Shown: positions 1 to 10,100, counted from the stretch's first letter. The stretch: DNA of 64,000 nucleotides from Aphanothece sp. CMT-3BRIN-NPC111 (GCA_019359765.1 JAHHGU010000010.1:62001-126000); one strand, 5' to 3'. Made by a program: numbers and translations. The notes: generated by a model from the letters alone, not told the origin.

Positions 1-936
1 GCCACAATTATTAAAGGGTTACAGTCAGTCGTGCAAGACGCGGTTACTACTTCCAACGAAGGGGTGCGGGTGGCGGATGAAAGTGGTCGCCTTGCAGAAA
101 ATGGCTTCAACGGGTTGAAAACCATCCTCACCGGAATTGAAGAAACTAAGCAACTTGTCAGCCAAATTGCCCGTGCTTCTGAAGAACAACTCCTGGCTGG
201 ACAAAATGTGGCTAGTGCAGTCAACACTACAGCAGTGCAAGCGAAAGAAGTAGCTGTAGCTACAACAGAACAAGCCAAAGCCGTCCAAAGCATCGTCCAA
301 GCAAATGCCCAGATGCGTAAAGTGACGCAGCAAGTAAACCAGGCAATGAATGAACAAGCCCGTGCAGCCCGGGATGTCCTCAAAGCCGCGCAAAGTACAA
401 CTGTGATCGCATTCCAACTGCGTAAATCCACCTCAGAACAGGCGAAGGGCATGAATCAAATTAACCAAGCCGTAGAACTGATGCGGCAAAGGACATCCAC
501 TACTACTAAGGCACTAGCCGAACAAGCCACTGCCGGATTCCAAATCACTCAAGAAGCTGATCGCCTTGCCCGTCTTACTGCTAGTGTCACTAAGGCAATG
601 GAGGAACAAAGCACTGCCTGCAATCTCCTCACAACAGCAATGGGGAATATACGCCGTCAATCTAATCAAGTTGCCAAAGCTATGAGGGAACAAACACAGG
701 CTATTAAAGATATGACTCCTGCTGCTCACAATATTTCTAAACAAATTGCTTTGCTCACACAGGCGAACCGCGAACATTCGACTGTCTCAGCATCGATTCT
801 GAAATCGCTGGCAGAGATGCGCTTGGTTAAAGAAAGTAATGTTAGTAGCTTGAAAGAAGTTGTCATCGCCTCTTCCGGATTGATTGAACAGGCACAAACG
901 CTGGTGACAACTATCGATAAAATCAAATCCGCCTAA
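1..936 (+). CDS. Methyl-accepting chemotaxis protein, C-terminal part (5' end outside window)
   Basis: The frame is open from base 1, so the gene starts upstream of the window; the GTG at 31 is internal. The visible 300 or so residues are almost all amphipathic helix rich in Ala, Gln, Glu and Thr. Repeated EQ, EEQ and EQA segments about 35-40 residues apart are typical of the cytoplasmic signalling coiled coil of chemoreceptors. No membrane segment is visible in this part. Such proteins couple through CheW to CheA and are methylated by CheR and demethylated by CheB, both encoded 3.5-5.5 kb downstream on the same strand. The repeats are less regular than in enteric receptors, so a receptor-like scaffold of a phototaxis or pilus-type Che system is possible. 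The stop at 934-936 directly precedes a 28-bp palindrome. Confidence 0.75.
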   Translation, partial: ATIIKGLQSVVQDAVTTSNEGVRVADESGRLAENGFNGLKTILTGIEETKQLVSQIARASEEQLLAGQNVASAVNTTAVQAKEVAVATTEQAKAVQSIVQANAQMRKVTQQVNQAMNEQARAARDVLKAAQSTTVIAFQLRKSTSEQAKGMNQINQAVELMRQRTSTTTKALAEQATAGFQITQEADRLARLTASVTKAMEEQSTACNLLTTAMGNIRRQSNQVAKAMREQTQAIKDMTPAAHNISKQIALLTQANREHSTVSASILKSLAEMRLVKESNVSSLKEVVIASSGLIEQAQTLVTTIDKIKSA

Positions 937-964
937 GTAGAGACGCGCCATGGCGCGTCTCTAC
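937..964. repeat. Perfect 28-bp palindrome, GTAGAGACG family, candidate bidirectional terminator
   Basis: GTAGAGACGCGCCA is followed directly by its reverse complement. It begins one base after the chemoreceptor stop, and its right arm contains the TAG stop (961-963) of the opposite-strand kinase. The same outer arm occurs at 13909-13936 and 25366-25393 with different centres. Placement between convergent genes suits a transcription stop on both strands, but no long U tract follows. Confidence 0.7.
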
Positions 965-2565
965 ATTATCTCGTTAGGAGAGGGTGGGGAGTTCACACAC
1001 ATTTCCTCAGCCCTAGAATGAATGGGCATCGTAACAGTAAATGTTGTTCCGACATTTACCTCACTAACTACATCGATTGTTCCGCCATGAAGGTTTACAG
1101 CCTGCTTAACGATCGACAACCCTATTCCCGTACCAGGGATGCTGTCCACATTATTTGCTCGGTAGAAAGCTTCAAACAAGTGTTCTTGAGCTTCTTGAGG
1201 AATCCCAATTCCTTCATCCTTTACCTGCAAAGTCACAGCGCCATCCTGACAGCATAGGTGAAGATGCACCGGGCTGTCAGCAGCGGAATATTTGATAGCA
1301 TTGGAAAGAAGATTTGTCAAAATGTAAGACAACAGCGTGCTATCGCATTCTACTATTTGGCATTCTCCTGCTTGAGTAAAGATGAGCGTGGAGTTTGCGG
1401 GGCTACTTAACTTGATGTCTTCAATTAGTTTTTGACAAAATGGCACGATCTCCAACGGTGCTGGATTGAATGCTAAATTGGCACTTTCGGTTTTACCAAA
1501 GATAAGAACATCCTCTAACAGCTTTCTCATTTTGCTAATGGCATCGTAGATGCGCTTGAAAAATTCAGCTTTTCGATCTAAAGAAAGCTGATTTCCTTGA
1601 CGTTCTAGCAGTTGAACAAAGCCAGAGATGAGATTTAGGGGGTTGCGGAACTCGTGTGAAACCATTGAGACAAAGCGGGATTTGAGTTCGTTGATTTCTC
1701 GTTCTCGTGCTAACGATTTTTGGGTTTCTGCCTCTGCCCGCTTGCGATCGCTAATATCCAAAACAAAACAAATCATCGTTTGCTGAGATTCCTCTAATAA
1801 CGCTCCTCCCAGTTGAACAGAAACTCGACTGCCATCTTTGCAAATGTACTCTTTTTCCAACGCAGTAAAAAAGCCAGATGAAAGAATTTCCTGAACCCGT
1901 TCCCGATCCAGGTGCTGGTACTCTGGCGGCGTCATTTCATCCCAACGAATTCTGCCCGCTTGCAAATCTTCTTGTGTATAGCCCACCATGTCGAGAAAGG
2001 CATCATTGGCATCAATAATTTCCCCGCTTGTACCTGCGACGGTGATGCCAATCACGTTGGATTCAACCAAGCGCCGGAAGCGAATTTCATTTTCCCGTAA
2101 GGCTGCGATCGCAACTTCCCGTTCTGCCTCAGCGCGATCGCGTTCGGCAATTTCTTTCTGAAGCTGTTCATTAGCTGATTTGAGGCGTAACGATAACTGC
2201 CGCGATCGCAGCAACATTTCCACCCTTGCCTGTAATTCCAGCTTCTCAATTGGCTTAGTGATCAAGTCGTCAATACTCTGCCAAAGCTGGCGCGTCAGCA
2301 AATTTACATTAGCTTGCGGTGTCACCAGCAAAAACGGCAGAAAAATAGGTTGCTCAACTTGTTTTTTCGCTTGTGCCCATTCCCACAAATGATTTAGCGC
2401 CACACCATCCAAGATACACAGGTCAAAAGGCTCGTCTAGCAAAGGAAGTGCCTGCTTTGCCTGCACCACAGAATCAGCAACAAGCACCTGATAATGAACG
2501 CTGAGGGCTTCTGCAAGCAAGCGGCGATTTTCACCATTTTCTAAAAAGATCAGAATCCGGTTCAT
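961..2565 (-). CDS. Hybrid histidine kinase: REC - PAS - HisKA - HATPase
   Basis: The protein has an N-terminal receiver-like domain (about residues 1-125), a coiled linker, a PAS domain (about 160-275), a HisKA dimerisation domain with phospho-acceptor in SMVSHEFRNPLN, and an HATPase with N box (LLSNAIKYS), G1 (DEGIGIP) and G2 (GTGIGLS). The receiver keeps the Asp (CILDG) and a TKP lysine, but Glu residues replace the usual N-terminal acidic Asp pair, so its phosphorylation is uncertain. The start chosen is ATG 2565, preceded by GGGAAG at good spacing; an in-frame ATG nine codons upstream lacks a better site. No membrane segments are visible, so it is a cytoplasmic sensor. It is convergent with the chemoreceptor gene, and its stop codon lies inside the palindrome at 937-964. 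Confidence 0.85.
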   Translation of the reverse strand: MNRILIFLENGENRRLLAEALSVHYQVLVADSVVQAKQALPLLDEPFDLCILDGVALNHLWEWAQAKKQVEQPIFLPFLLVTPQANVNLLTRQLWQSIDDLITKPIEKLELQARVEMLLRSRQLSLRLKSANEQLQKEIAERDRAEAEREVAIAALRENEIRFRRLVESNVIGITVAGTSGEIIDANDAFLDMVGYTQEDLQAGRIRWDEMTPPEYQHLDRERVQEILSSGFFTALEKEYICKDGSRVSVQLGGALLEESQQTMICFVLDISDRKRAEAETQKSLAREREINELKSRFVSMVSHEFRNPLNLISGFVQLLERQGNQLSLDRKAEFFKRIYDAISKMRKLLEDVLIFGKTESANLAFNPAPLEIVPFCQKLIEDIKLSSPANSTLIFTQAGECQIVECDSTLLSYILTNLLSNAIKYSAADSPVHLHLCCQDGAVTLQVKDEGIGIPQEAQEHLFEAFYRANNVDSIPGTGIGLSIVKQAVNLHGGTIDVVSEVNVGTTFTVTMPIHSRAEEMCVNSPPSPNEIM

Positions 2566-2677
2566 AAAGAACTTCCCGCCTGGAAACCCCATCCATACAT
2601 ACTGGTATCTGTGTTCATCTGTGTTTATCTGTGCTTAAAAATCTCTTAAAATTACTTTTTGGATAGGTTCTAAGAAA

Positions 2678-2840
2678 GGTCATGTCGCTGCGCTCCAATT
2701 CGTAATTCGTAATTAATACCCCATAACTAAAGTTAGGGGCTTGGACATTGATGCGGGAGCATTTATGAGTTTTCCATAACTAAAGTTAGGGGCTTGAAAC
2801 CGGAAATTACGAATTACGAATTACGAATTATTTTGGTCAT
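2678..2840. repeat. Dispersed hairpin repeat, two-hairpin copy (163 bp)
   Basis: The element begins with GGTCATG, continues with heptameric ATTCGTA repeats, then has two copies of a hairpin unit (2719-2739 and 2774-2792) of the form CCCC-A-TAAC-TAAA-GTTA-GGGG followed by CTTG. It then has inverted heptamers (TTACGAA) and ends at TTTTGGTCAT. A second full copy lies at 43300-43455, a one-hairpin copy at 11058-11127 and a diverged copy at 20255-20296. The right end supplies the stop codon and last residues of the kaiC-like gene. The heptamers resemble cyanobacterial STRR sequences. The element may be a non-autonomous mobile element; no transposase is inside it. Confidence 0.8.
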
Positions 2841-4272
2841 CCTTAATTAATTCCGGCACACCCCCCAATATGCCCCGTAGTTGAGTCCACGGCTTTCCCA
2901 CCTTGATTCCATAGCGACTAATTTCGAATTCACGCAGGGTTTTCTCAAAGTCTGTCATGCGCTTTTTCAAAACCCCAATCGCCCGTCGTAATTCCCCTCT
3001 CACTTCCAGGTAGCGCAGAAACACAATATTGTCTGCCAGGTAGCTAATGCCCGCTTCTGTTACCCGAAAATCACCCGTGATAGAGGCAACTTCATTAATC
3101 AACAGCACCGTTACACCCATGTTTTGCAGGTACTTACCCAAGGCATGGATATGAGTAACTAAATCCTCGCCTCGCACCGAAAGCCGATAGCTTGACATGC
3201 TATCGAGCATAACAATCTGCGCCTGTTGCTCCTCCACTTCCTGCCGCACCAAATTAGCAAATTCATCTGGTGTATAGTGCAGTGGTTCCATCTGCACCAC
3301 AGCCAAAGTTCCCCGTTTGAGCATGGTGCGAACGGGAATGTTAACTGCCTCCGCTCTTCGTAATAGTGTTTCTTGAGATTCCTCAAAGCTATAGATAACG
3401 GAACGTTCGCCTCTGCCAGCAGCTTCCTTCATAAACTGAAGTCCTAGCGTACTTTTACCTACACCGCTCGGACCGCTGATAATCGTGATTGTGCCTCGCT
3501 CTAGCCCTCCATGGAGCATTTCATCAATCTCTGGGATACCAGAGGGAATTGTCTCAACTGTAAAGCTGCGCTCAAACGTTTGGGGAATTAACCGGGGAAA
3601 CACTGCCATGCCAGTGTTCGTGAGGCGAATGGAATGATAGCCACTGCGAAAGTCCGAACCCCGGAACTTAGACACCGACAGTGTCCGCTCTTGATGAGTG
3701 AAATCTAAATTGATGACTGCATCACTCATGAACTGTAAATCATCATCAGGTGCTTCTGCGCTGCTTTCCGAGGAGAATAGAACCGTCGCACCTTGCTCCA
3801 CTAAAAAGCGCAGAAATGACAACGCTTGCTTGCGAAACTGAAACGTATCTGTAGAGAGGTAGCGAAACTGCGTCATCGCATCGATGAAAATCCGCTGCGG
3901 TTTCAACTGCTCTACTTGCTCGACAATGCGTTGGGTGGTGGGTTCGCGTTCAACTTCGGCGGGTGTGAAAATATCATAGGTCTGGACTTCGGCAAAAAAT
4001 TCCGAGGATGGGCTAAGGTCGAGAAACGTGACCTTACTGATGTCGAATCCCTGCATTGCAGCGCCTTTACGAAGTTGTTCAACTGGCTCTCCCAGGGTGA
4101 TGAACAGCACCGCTTCCCCATTTGCTGTACCTGTGGTCAGAAAGTGCCATCCCAAGGTCGTCTTTCCTGTTCCTGGCCCACCTCGCACCAAATATGCGCG
4201 ACTTGGGACATAACCACCACTAAGAACGGCGTCGAGACCTGAAATTCCTGTAGTTAAGCGGTCTGTGGACAT
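2821..4272 (-). CDS. KaiC-like tandem RecA-type ATPase
   Basis: Two RecA/KaiC ATPase domains are fused. Walker A motifs are GGPGTGKTT (residues 31-39) and GPSGVGKST (267-275), with Walker B-like strands RIFIDAM and IVMLDSM. The second domain keeps the EE pair in YSFEESQETL. At 483 residues it is slightly shorter than clock KaiC (about 519). The autophosphorylation region reads RVTEAGISYLADN, so the neighbouring Ser-Thr pair of clock KaiC (S431/T432) becomes Ser-Tyr, and the KaiA-binding tail is absent. It is therefore a KaiC-family relative rather than the core clock protein. Similar proteins occur beside histidine kinases and are thought to act as signalling ATPases; here a hybrid kinase lies just downstream. 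The last residues and TAA stop come from the repeat at 2678-2840. Confidence 0.85.
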   Translation of the reverse strand: MSTDRLTTGISGLDAVLSGGYVPSRAYLVRGGPGTGKTTLGWHFLTTGTANGEAVLFITLGEPVEQLRKGAAMQGFDISKVTFLDLSPSSEFFAEVQTYDIFTPAEVEREPTTQRIVEQVEQLKPQRIFIDAMTQFRYLSTDTFQFRKQALSFLRFLVEQGATVLFSSESSAEAPDDDLQFMSDAVINLDFTHQERTLSVSKFRGSDFRSGYHSIRLTNTGMAVFPRLIPQTFERSFTVETIPSGIPEIDEMLHGGLERGTITIISGPSGVGKSTLGLQFMKEAAGRGERSVIYSFEESQETLLRRAEAVNIPVRTMLKRGTLAVVQMEPLHYTPDEFANLVRQEVEEQQAQIVMLDSMSSYRLSVRGEDLVTHIHALGKYLQNMGVTVLLINEVASITGDFRVTEAGISYLADNIVFLRYLEVRGELRRAIGVLKKRMTDFEKTLREFEISRYGIKVGKPWTQLRGILGGVPELIKDDQNNS

Positions 4273-4504
4273 CTGCGATCGTTTTCCTTGGTAATTAGCC
4301 CCACATAATCATCAACCCTTTGACATCCCCTCAGACCATAATCTTTGATTTGGTCTGGGATTCCCCAGGATTGCCCCATAGATTCTCTCATTTTTAGCAT
4401 TAGTAAGGAAATAAATACGCTTCTAAGCCTTTTCAGTTTAATTAGCGCTGCCTACTTAGGTACTGAAGAGATAAAATTAACATACAACTGGAAGCAATAT
4501 AATA

Positions 4505-5347
4505 GTGCAATTTATTCCACCCACCCATAGTTTACCCGAAAATACGTTTATCCTCTTACGCGACTTCATCCACGAACGGACGGGCGCTTATTACGAAAGT
4601 GATAAACGTAACATTTTGATGGATAAACTTTCACCCCGCTTAAGCGCGCATGGCTTTGAATCTTTTTTAGACTATTACTATTTACTGAAATACGATACTG
4701 CTGCGGATGAGGAGTGGAAGTATGTAATAAATGCCCTCTCAGTTCAGGAAACGTTTTTCTGGCGAGAGATAGACCAAATTAAGGCTCTGGTGGATGTCTT
4801 AGTGCCTCAACATTTTACTGACTATCCCCATAAGCCGCTGAAGATTTGGAGTGCCGCTTGTGCCTCTGGGGAGGAACCATTGACAATTGCGATCGCCTTA
4901 AACGAAGCGGGTTGGTTTGGGCGCGCACCGATTCAGATTTATGCTAGTGATGCCAGTCCAAGTGCGATCGCCAAAGCTATACAAGGTTTGTACCGGGAAC
5001 GGGCTTTCCGAAATTTGCCACCCACCTTAAAGGCTAAATATTTTCAGGAAGAATCGGGATATTGGCGCATATCGCCGGAAATTCACTCTCGCATCCACTG
5101 GGAAACGGCGAATTTAGTTGTCGAAACAGAGATTAAGCCTCTAGCTGCCGTGCCGATCATCTTTTGCCGCAACGTGTTTATTTACTTTTCAGATCGGGCA
5201 ATTAGTAAAACAATACAACTATTTAATGCTGCCATGCCTACACCAGGGTATTTGTTCGTCGGCGTGTCAGAATCATTATTAAAGTTAACAGCTGATTTTG
5301 AGCTACAAGAAATTGGCGGTGCCTTTGTATATGTTAAACAAAAATAG
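4505..5347 (+). CDS. cheR: Chemotaxis protein methyltransferase CheR
   Basis: CheR transfers methyl groups from S-adenosylmethionine to glutamates of chemoreceptors. The 280-residue protein has the helical CheR N-domain (about residues 10-75) and then a Rossmann-type SAM-binding domain with the motif IWSAACASGEEP. It continues with ASDASPSAIAKA and the conserved FCRNVFIYF strand before a C-terminal GVSES segment. The start taken is GTG 4505. It has only a weak GGAAG site 10 bases upstream, but the family N-terminus begins close to here. It is transcribed away from the kaiC-like gene and lies 94 bp upstream of cheB. The pair is probably one operon serving the chemoreceptor at the window start. 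Confidence 0.93.
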   Translation: MQFIPPTHSLPENTFILLRDFIHERTGAYYESDKRNILMDKLSPRLSAHGFESFLDYYYLLKYDTAADEEWKYVINALSVQETFFWREIDQIKALVDVLVPQHFTDYPHKPLKIWSAACASGEEPLTIAIALNEAGWFGRAPIQIYASDASPSAIAKAIQGLYRERAFRNLPPTLKAKYFQEESGYWRISPEIHSRIHWETANLVVETEIKPLAAVPIIFCRNVFIYFSDRAISKTIQLFNAAMPTPGYLFVGVSESLLKLTADFELQEIGGAFVYVKQK

Positions 5348-5441
5348 TTAGCTAATGGTTAGTTGCTAGTGGTTAGCGGTAATAACCTTCGACTTACTAC
5401 TAATTACTAACAAATTAGCCATTAGCAGGAGGAAAAATTTT

Positions 5442-6488
5442 ATGGATCGAGTGCTACGTGTTTTAGTGGTAGACGACTCCGCATATGTGCGTAAAGTTGT
5501 CAAGCAAATGTTGTCCCGTAGCCCCTTTATTGAAGTAGTGGGAACCGCCCACGATGGCGAAGAAGCTTTAGAAATGGTTGAGCAACTTCACCCTGATGTG
5601 GTGACATTGGACTTGATGATGCCCCAGATGAACGGGGTAGAGTTTTTGCAAAAACAAATGGCACGCCATCCGGTGCCAGTTGTGATTGTCAGCATTGCCA
5701 GCGATAAGAGTGACATGACGCTAGCGGCACTTGATGCTGGAGCAATTGATTTTGTGCAAAAGCCAACCTCGCTGGCGACGGAAAAAGTTTTTGAAATTAA
5801 CGACGAGTTAATCGAAAAAGTAAAAGCTGCCGCTAATGTGCAGCTGCATCGTTTGCCTGCTGTTAAACATAGCGAAGTCAAGGCTGCGCCCCCGTTATTA
5901 AAAATATCGCACTCAGGCTTGGTGGATATTGTCGTGCTGGGAATTTCTACAGGTGGTCCTCAAGCTCTTAGTTTCATGATTCCGCAGTTACCTGCTGACC
6001 TGCCTGTACCTGTAGCGATAGTGTTACATATGCCAGTTGGTTATACAGAAATGTTTGCACGTAGGCTGGATGAACTGTCACCACTCAAAGTGATTGAAGC
6101 CAGTGAAGGAGATATTGTCTGCCCAGGCGTTGTACTGGTTGCACCTGCGGGACGACATATGAGTTTTCGCCGTCAGGCGGATGGGGTGGTAGTCACACAT
6201 CTCGACACGCGCCCGTTAGAAAAGCTGCATCGTCCGGCTGTGGATGTGATGTTTCAATCAGCAGCAGAGGTGTTTGGCGATCGCGTTTTGGGTGTTGTGA
6301 TGACTGGTATGGGTTCTGATGGCAAGGAAGGCGCGGCCTGGATTAAATCACACGGCGGCAGGATTTTTACTGAAGCTGAGGAAACTTGCGTGGTTTATGG
6401 GATGCCGCGTTCAGTAGTCGAAGCAGGCTTGAGCGATAAGAGTGTACCCCTTCCCCAAATGGCGCAAGCGATTTTAGAAAGATTATAA
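5442..6488 (+). CDS. cheB: Chemotaxis response regulator / protein-glutamate methylesterase CheB
   Basis: CheB removes methyl groups from receptor glutamates once its receiver is phosphorylated by CheA. The receiver (1-125) has Asp pair D11/D12, phospho-acceptor D57 in VVTLDLMMP and a QKP lysine. The linker (125-160) leads to the methylesterase domain with catalytic Ser169 (GISTGGP), His196 (VLHMP) and the Asp of GMGSDGKEG near residue 292, so the triad is complete. The 348-residue length is normal. A strong ribosome site (AGGAGGAAAA) precedes ATG 5442. A GCTAATGG/CCATTAGC inverted pair lies in the cheR-cheB gap (5350-5427). The downstream neighbour is convergent, only 42 bp away. Confidence 0.95.
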   Translation: MDRVLRVLVVDDSAYVRKVVKQMLSRSPFIEVVGTAHDGEEALEMVEQLHPDVVTLDLMMPQMNGVEFLQKQMARHPVPVVIVSIASDKSDMTLAALDAGAIDFVQKPTSLATEKVFEINDELIEKVKAAANVQLHRLPAVKHSEVKAAPPLLKISHSGLVDIVVLGISTGGPQALSFMIPQLPADLPVPVAIVLHMPVGYTEMFARRLDELSPLKVIEASEGDIVCPGVVLVAPAGRHMSFRRQADGVVVTHLDTRPLEKLHRPAVDVMFQSAAEVFGDRVLGVVMTGMGSDGKEGAAWIKSHGGRIFTEAEETCVVYGMPRSVVEAGLSDKSVPLPQMAQAILERL

Positions 6489-6530
6489 AAAATCTATAGC
6501 TGGTAGAAGAAATAGCCAAGCTGAATAGCA

Positions 6531-7811
6531 TCAGGTAATTTTGAGCAGTTCAACGCCGTATGCTTTCGCTGCCTGGGCTATATTCAGTTGAATTAACTTC
6601 TCATCTCCCAATTCTCGTTTTCTAGTCGGCTTAAAAGGTTGCACATCCAAAGCACGAATAATTTCTGTTGCCACAGCCTTGGCTAAAAATGGGGGTACAG
6701 AGTTGCCCACTTGCCGAAATCCATGCCATTTCGTTGCATGAAATCTAAACCAATCTGGGTAAGAATGCAGCCGTGCAGCTTCCCGTACCGTGATACATCG
6801 TGGTGTAAATGGATGAATTGGTCTAGCAGATGTAAAAGAACCTCTATGCCGATCTGTTCCTGCTCTCAGGGTATTGCAGACACCTTCAGGATGGAGCTTA
6901 TAAAAATGACTAATTTTATCCCTTTTACCCTGTGGAGTATCAGCAAATCTTTGAATAGATTCTGAGGAGTGCTTTGTTAGTAAACTTGAGGATAGTATTT
7001 GCGGATCGTATTCCCGCTTGTATGAATAATCATTTTCTAAGTAGTTCCTACCGCGAAGTTGCTTTGCATAGTTGCTAGGCTCTCCGTACTCCGCTACAAT
7101 CCAGTCTCTATTGAATAACTCTGGGTAGTTTGTGGCTTCAGGTATGTCTGCAATTGCATCCGATACTGTAGGGCCAGTAGGCAAATTTGATAACTTTCTT
7201 TGCTTTAAATTGCTAGGCTTTGCTTGCTGGGTAATCGGTTGGGGATACTTCGGCAACTCAAAATCCTCCCGACATCCAATGAGAAACAATCTTTCGCGAT
7301 CCTGTGGCACTCGGTAGTGAGCAGCGTTCAGAACTTGATAATTTTCTTCTACTTTATAGCCTTTATCTTTAAACTTGCTGATCAGGGTTTCCAGAAGTTT
7401 TTTATGTTCCCCTATTGTCAGCCCCCGGACATTTTCCATTACAAAAAATTTAGGTTTTAGAGCGATAACCAGCCTTAGAAAGTGAAACACCAGAGAGTTT
7501 CGCGGGTCATCTAGGGCGCGTTTGCCAATTATGGAAAAGCCTTGACATGGAGAACCACTAATTACTACGTCAATTTCGCGATCGCCAATCGCAGACCGAT
7601 TCCTGATTTCTTCTGCCGTAGTATCAATAACGCTCTTGCACAATATCGACCAGAAGGGGAAGTTAAACTGATGCGTGGCGCAATGAATCGGGTCTATTTC
7701 TACAGATGCAAGCACATCAAAGCCAGCTTGTTCAAAGCCAAGGGTCATCCCACCTGCACCGGCGAACAAGTCAACTGCGATCGGTCGTTGTTTCCTGGTC
7801 TGACGAGCCAT
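6531..7811 (-). CDS. DNA (cytosine-5) methyltransferase, apparently orphan
   Basis: This is a C5-cytosine methyltransferase of 426 residues with motif I (DLFAGAGGMTLGFEQAG, about 14-30), motif IV with catalytic Cys89 (SGSPCQGFS), motif VI (MENVRGL), motif VIII (QDRERLFLIG), a target-recognition region (about 190-320) and motifs IX-X (REAARLHSYPD ... RQVGNSVPP). All catalytic elements are intact. No restriction endonuclease gene is adjacent, so it looks solitary. Solitary cyanobacterial enzymes of this type, such as M.Ssp6803I, methylate CGATCG inside HIP1 (GCGATCGC), and HIP1 is frequent here. That target is an inference from family and size. It is convergent with cheB and divergent from the Ro60-like gene, 385 bp away. 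Confidence 0.93.
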   Translation of the reverse strand: MARQTRKQRPIAVDLFAGAGGMTLGFEQAGFDVLASVEIDPIHCATHQFNFPFWSILCKSVIDTTAEEIRNRSAIGDREIDVVISGSPCQGFSIIGKRALDDPRNSLVFHFLRLVIALKPKFFVMENVRGLTIGEHKKLLETLISKFKDKGYKVEENYQVLNAAHYRVPQDRERLFLIGCREDFELPKYPQPITQQAKPSNLKQRKLSNLPTGPTVSDAIADIPEATNYPELFNRDWIVAEYGEPSNYAKQLRGRNYLENDYSYKREYDPQILSSSLLTKHSSESIQRFADTPQGKRDKISHFYKLHPEGVCNTLRAGTDRHRGSFTSARPIHPFTPRCITVREAARLHSYPDWFRFHATKWHGFRQVGNSVPPFLAKAVATEIIRALDVQPFKPTRKRELGDEKLIQLNIAQAAKAYGVELLKIT

Positions 7812-7985
7812 GACATCTGTAGTCCTGAGAAGAAATTTTAAGGGTAGCGGAGCCGGACACAGTAGCGCAATCCCCTTGACTTCGGGGAGGCGTGTACTCC
7901 TTTTAGATGCAAAGCGCTGTCAATGACATCAACCGGGCGGCAATAGAGATAATATCCTTTCCGGCTCGCATCTCTACACAGTCTC

Positions 7986-8017
7986 TTGACAGTTTTGTAG
8001 TATATAAGTAGTATAAA
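7986..8017 (+). promoter_or_regulatory. Candidate sigma-70 promoter for the Ro60-like gene
   Basis: A perfect TTGACA (7986-7991) is followed by TAGTAT 17 bp later (8009) or TATAAA at 8012. It lies about 180 bp upstream of the ATG at 8197. Small hairpins flank it: CCCC/GGGG around 7872-7888 and AGAGAT/ATCTCT at about 8036-8050. The rest of 7812-8196 shows no gene. The -10 match is imperfect. Confidence 0.4.
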
Positions 8018-8109
8018 AGAGCATCAGATATAAAAGAGATTGAAATCTCTATCTTGATAGCACGCGGCATTTGATTGCTAGTTATTGAAGTTTCTACTTC
8101 GCGCCCTAA

Positions 8110-9630
<1,521 letters not shown>

Positions 9631-9698
9631 GGCGGGTAATTGCGAGTACCACAGCTTTCTTTAAATTGCCCACACTTCTAGAGGATGCTAGGAAGACG

Positions 9699-10100
9699 AT
9701 GATACTCTATCGTCCTGTCGGATTAAAAGAACTCGAATTAATAGCCCAAACTGACTTTAAGGCATTTCCACCTCGACTTCCTGAACAGCCCATCTTTTAT
9801 CCAGTTCTTAATTTTGAGTATGCAGAGCAAATCGCGCGGGACTGGAATACCAAAAGCGATAGTTTTGCTGGCTTCGTGACTAAGTTTGAGGTTGAAGACG
9901 ATTACGCGCAAAAGTTTGATGTTCATGTTGTTGGCAGCCGTGTTCATCAGGAATTGTGGGTGCCTGCTGAAGAATTGGCAGAATTCAATCGCCATATCAT
10001 TGGCACGATTGCAGTTGTCGCAGCTTATTACGGCGATAATTTCCAGGGTCATATAGATCCAGAAAATAACCTGCCAAAAGGTATTCCAATAGCAAAATAG
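9699..10100 (+). CDS. Small conserved protein, database family usually labelled ADP-ribosylation/crystallin J1
   Basis: This soluble protein of about 133 residues starts MILYRPVGLKELELIA and contains PPRLPEQPIFYPVLN, IARDWNTK, HQELWVPAEELAEFN and HIIGTI. This is the pattern of a widespread short bacterial family that databases label ADP-ribosylation/crystallin J1, a name that does not establish activity. I see no catalytic signature. ATG 9699 is chosen over the upstream TTG 9666 because AGGAAG precedes it and the family begins there. It lies 68 bp after the Ro60-like gene and 38 bp before the next one, same strand, which suggests cotranscription. Function unknown; its position suggests a link to RNA or nucleotide metabolism. 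Confidence 0.8.
   Translation: MILYRPVGLKELELIAQTDFKAFPPRLPEQPIFYPVLNFEYAEQIARDWNTKSDSFAGFVTKFEVEDDYAQKFDVHVVGSRVHQELWVPAEELAEFNRHIIGTIAVVAAYYGDNFQGHIDPENNLPKGIPIAK

Noticed and set aside
2678..2840. Heptamer-rich repeats as a CRISPR array
   Set aside because: The repeats are 7-bp tandem units and paired hairpins without unique spacers of constant length, and no cas gene is in the window.
2821..4272. Core circadian clock KaiC
   Set aside because: No kaiA or kaiB nearby, phosphorylation pair and C-terminal tail missing, shorter protein.
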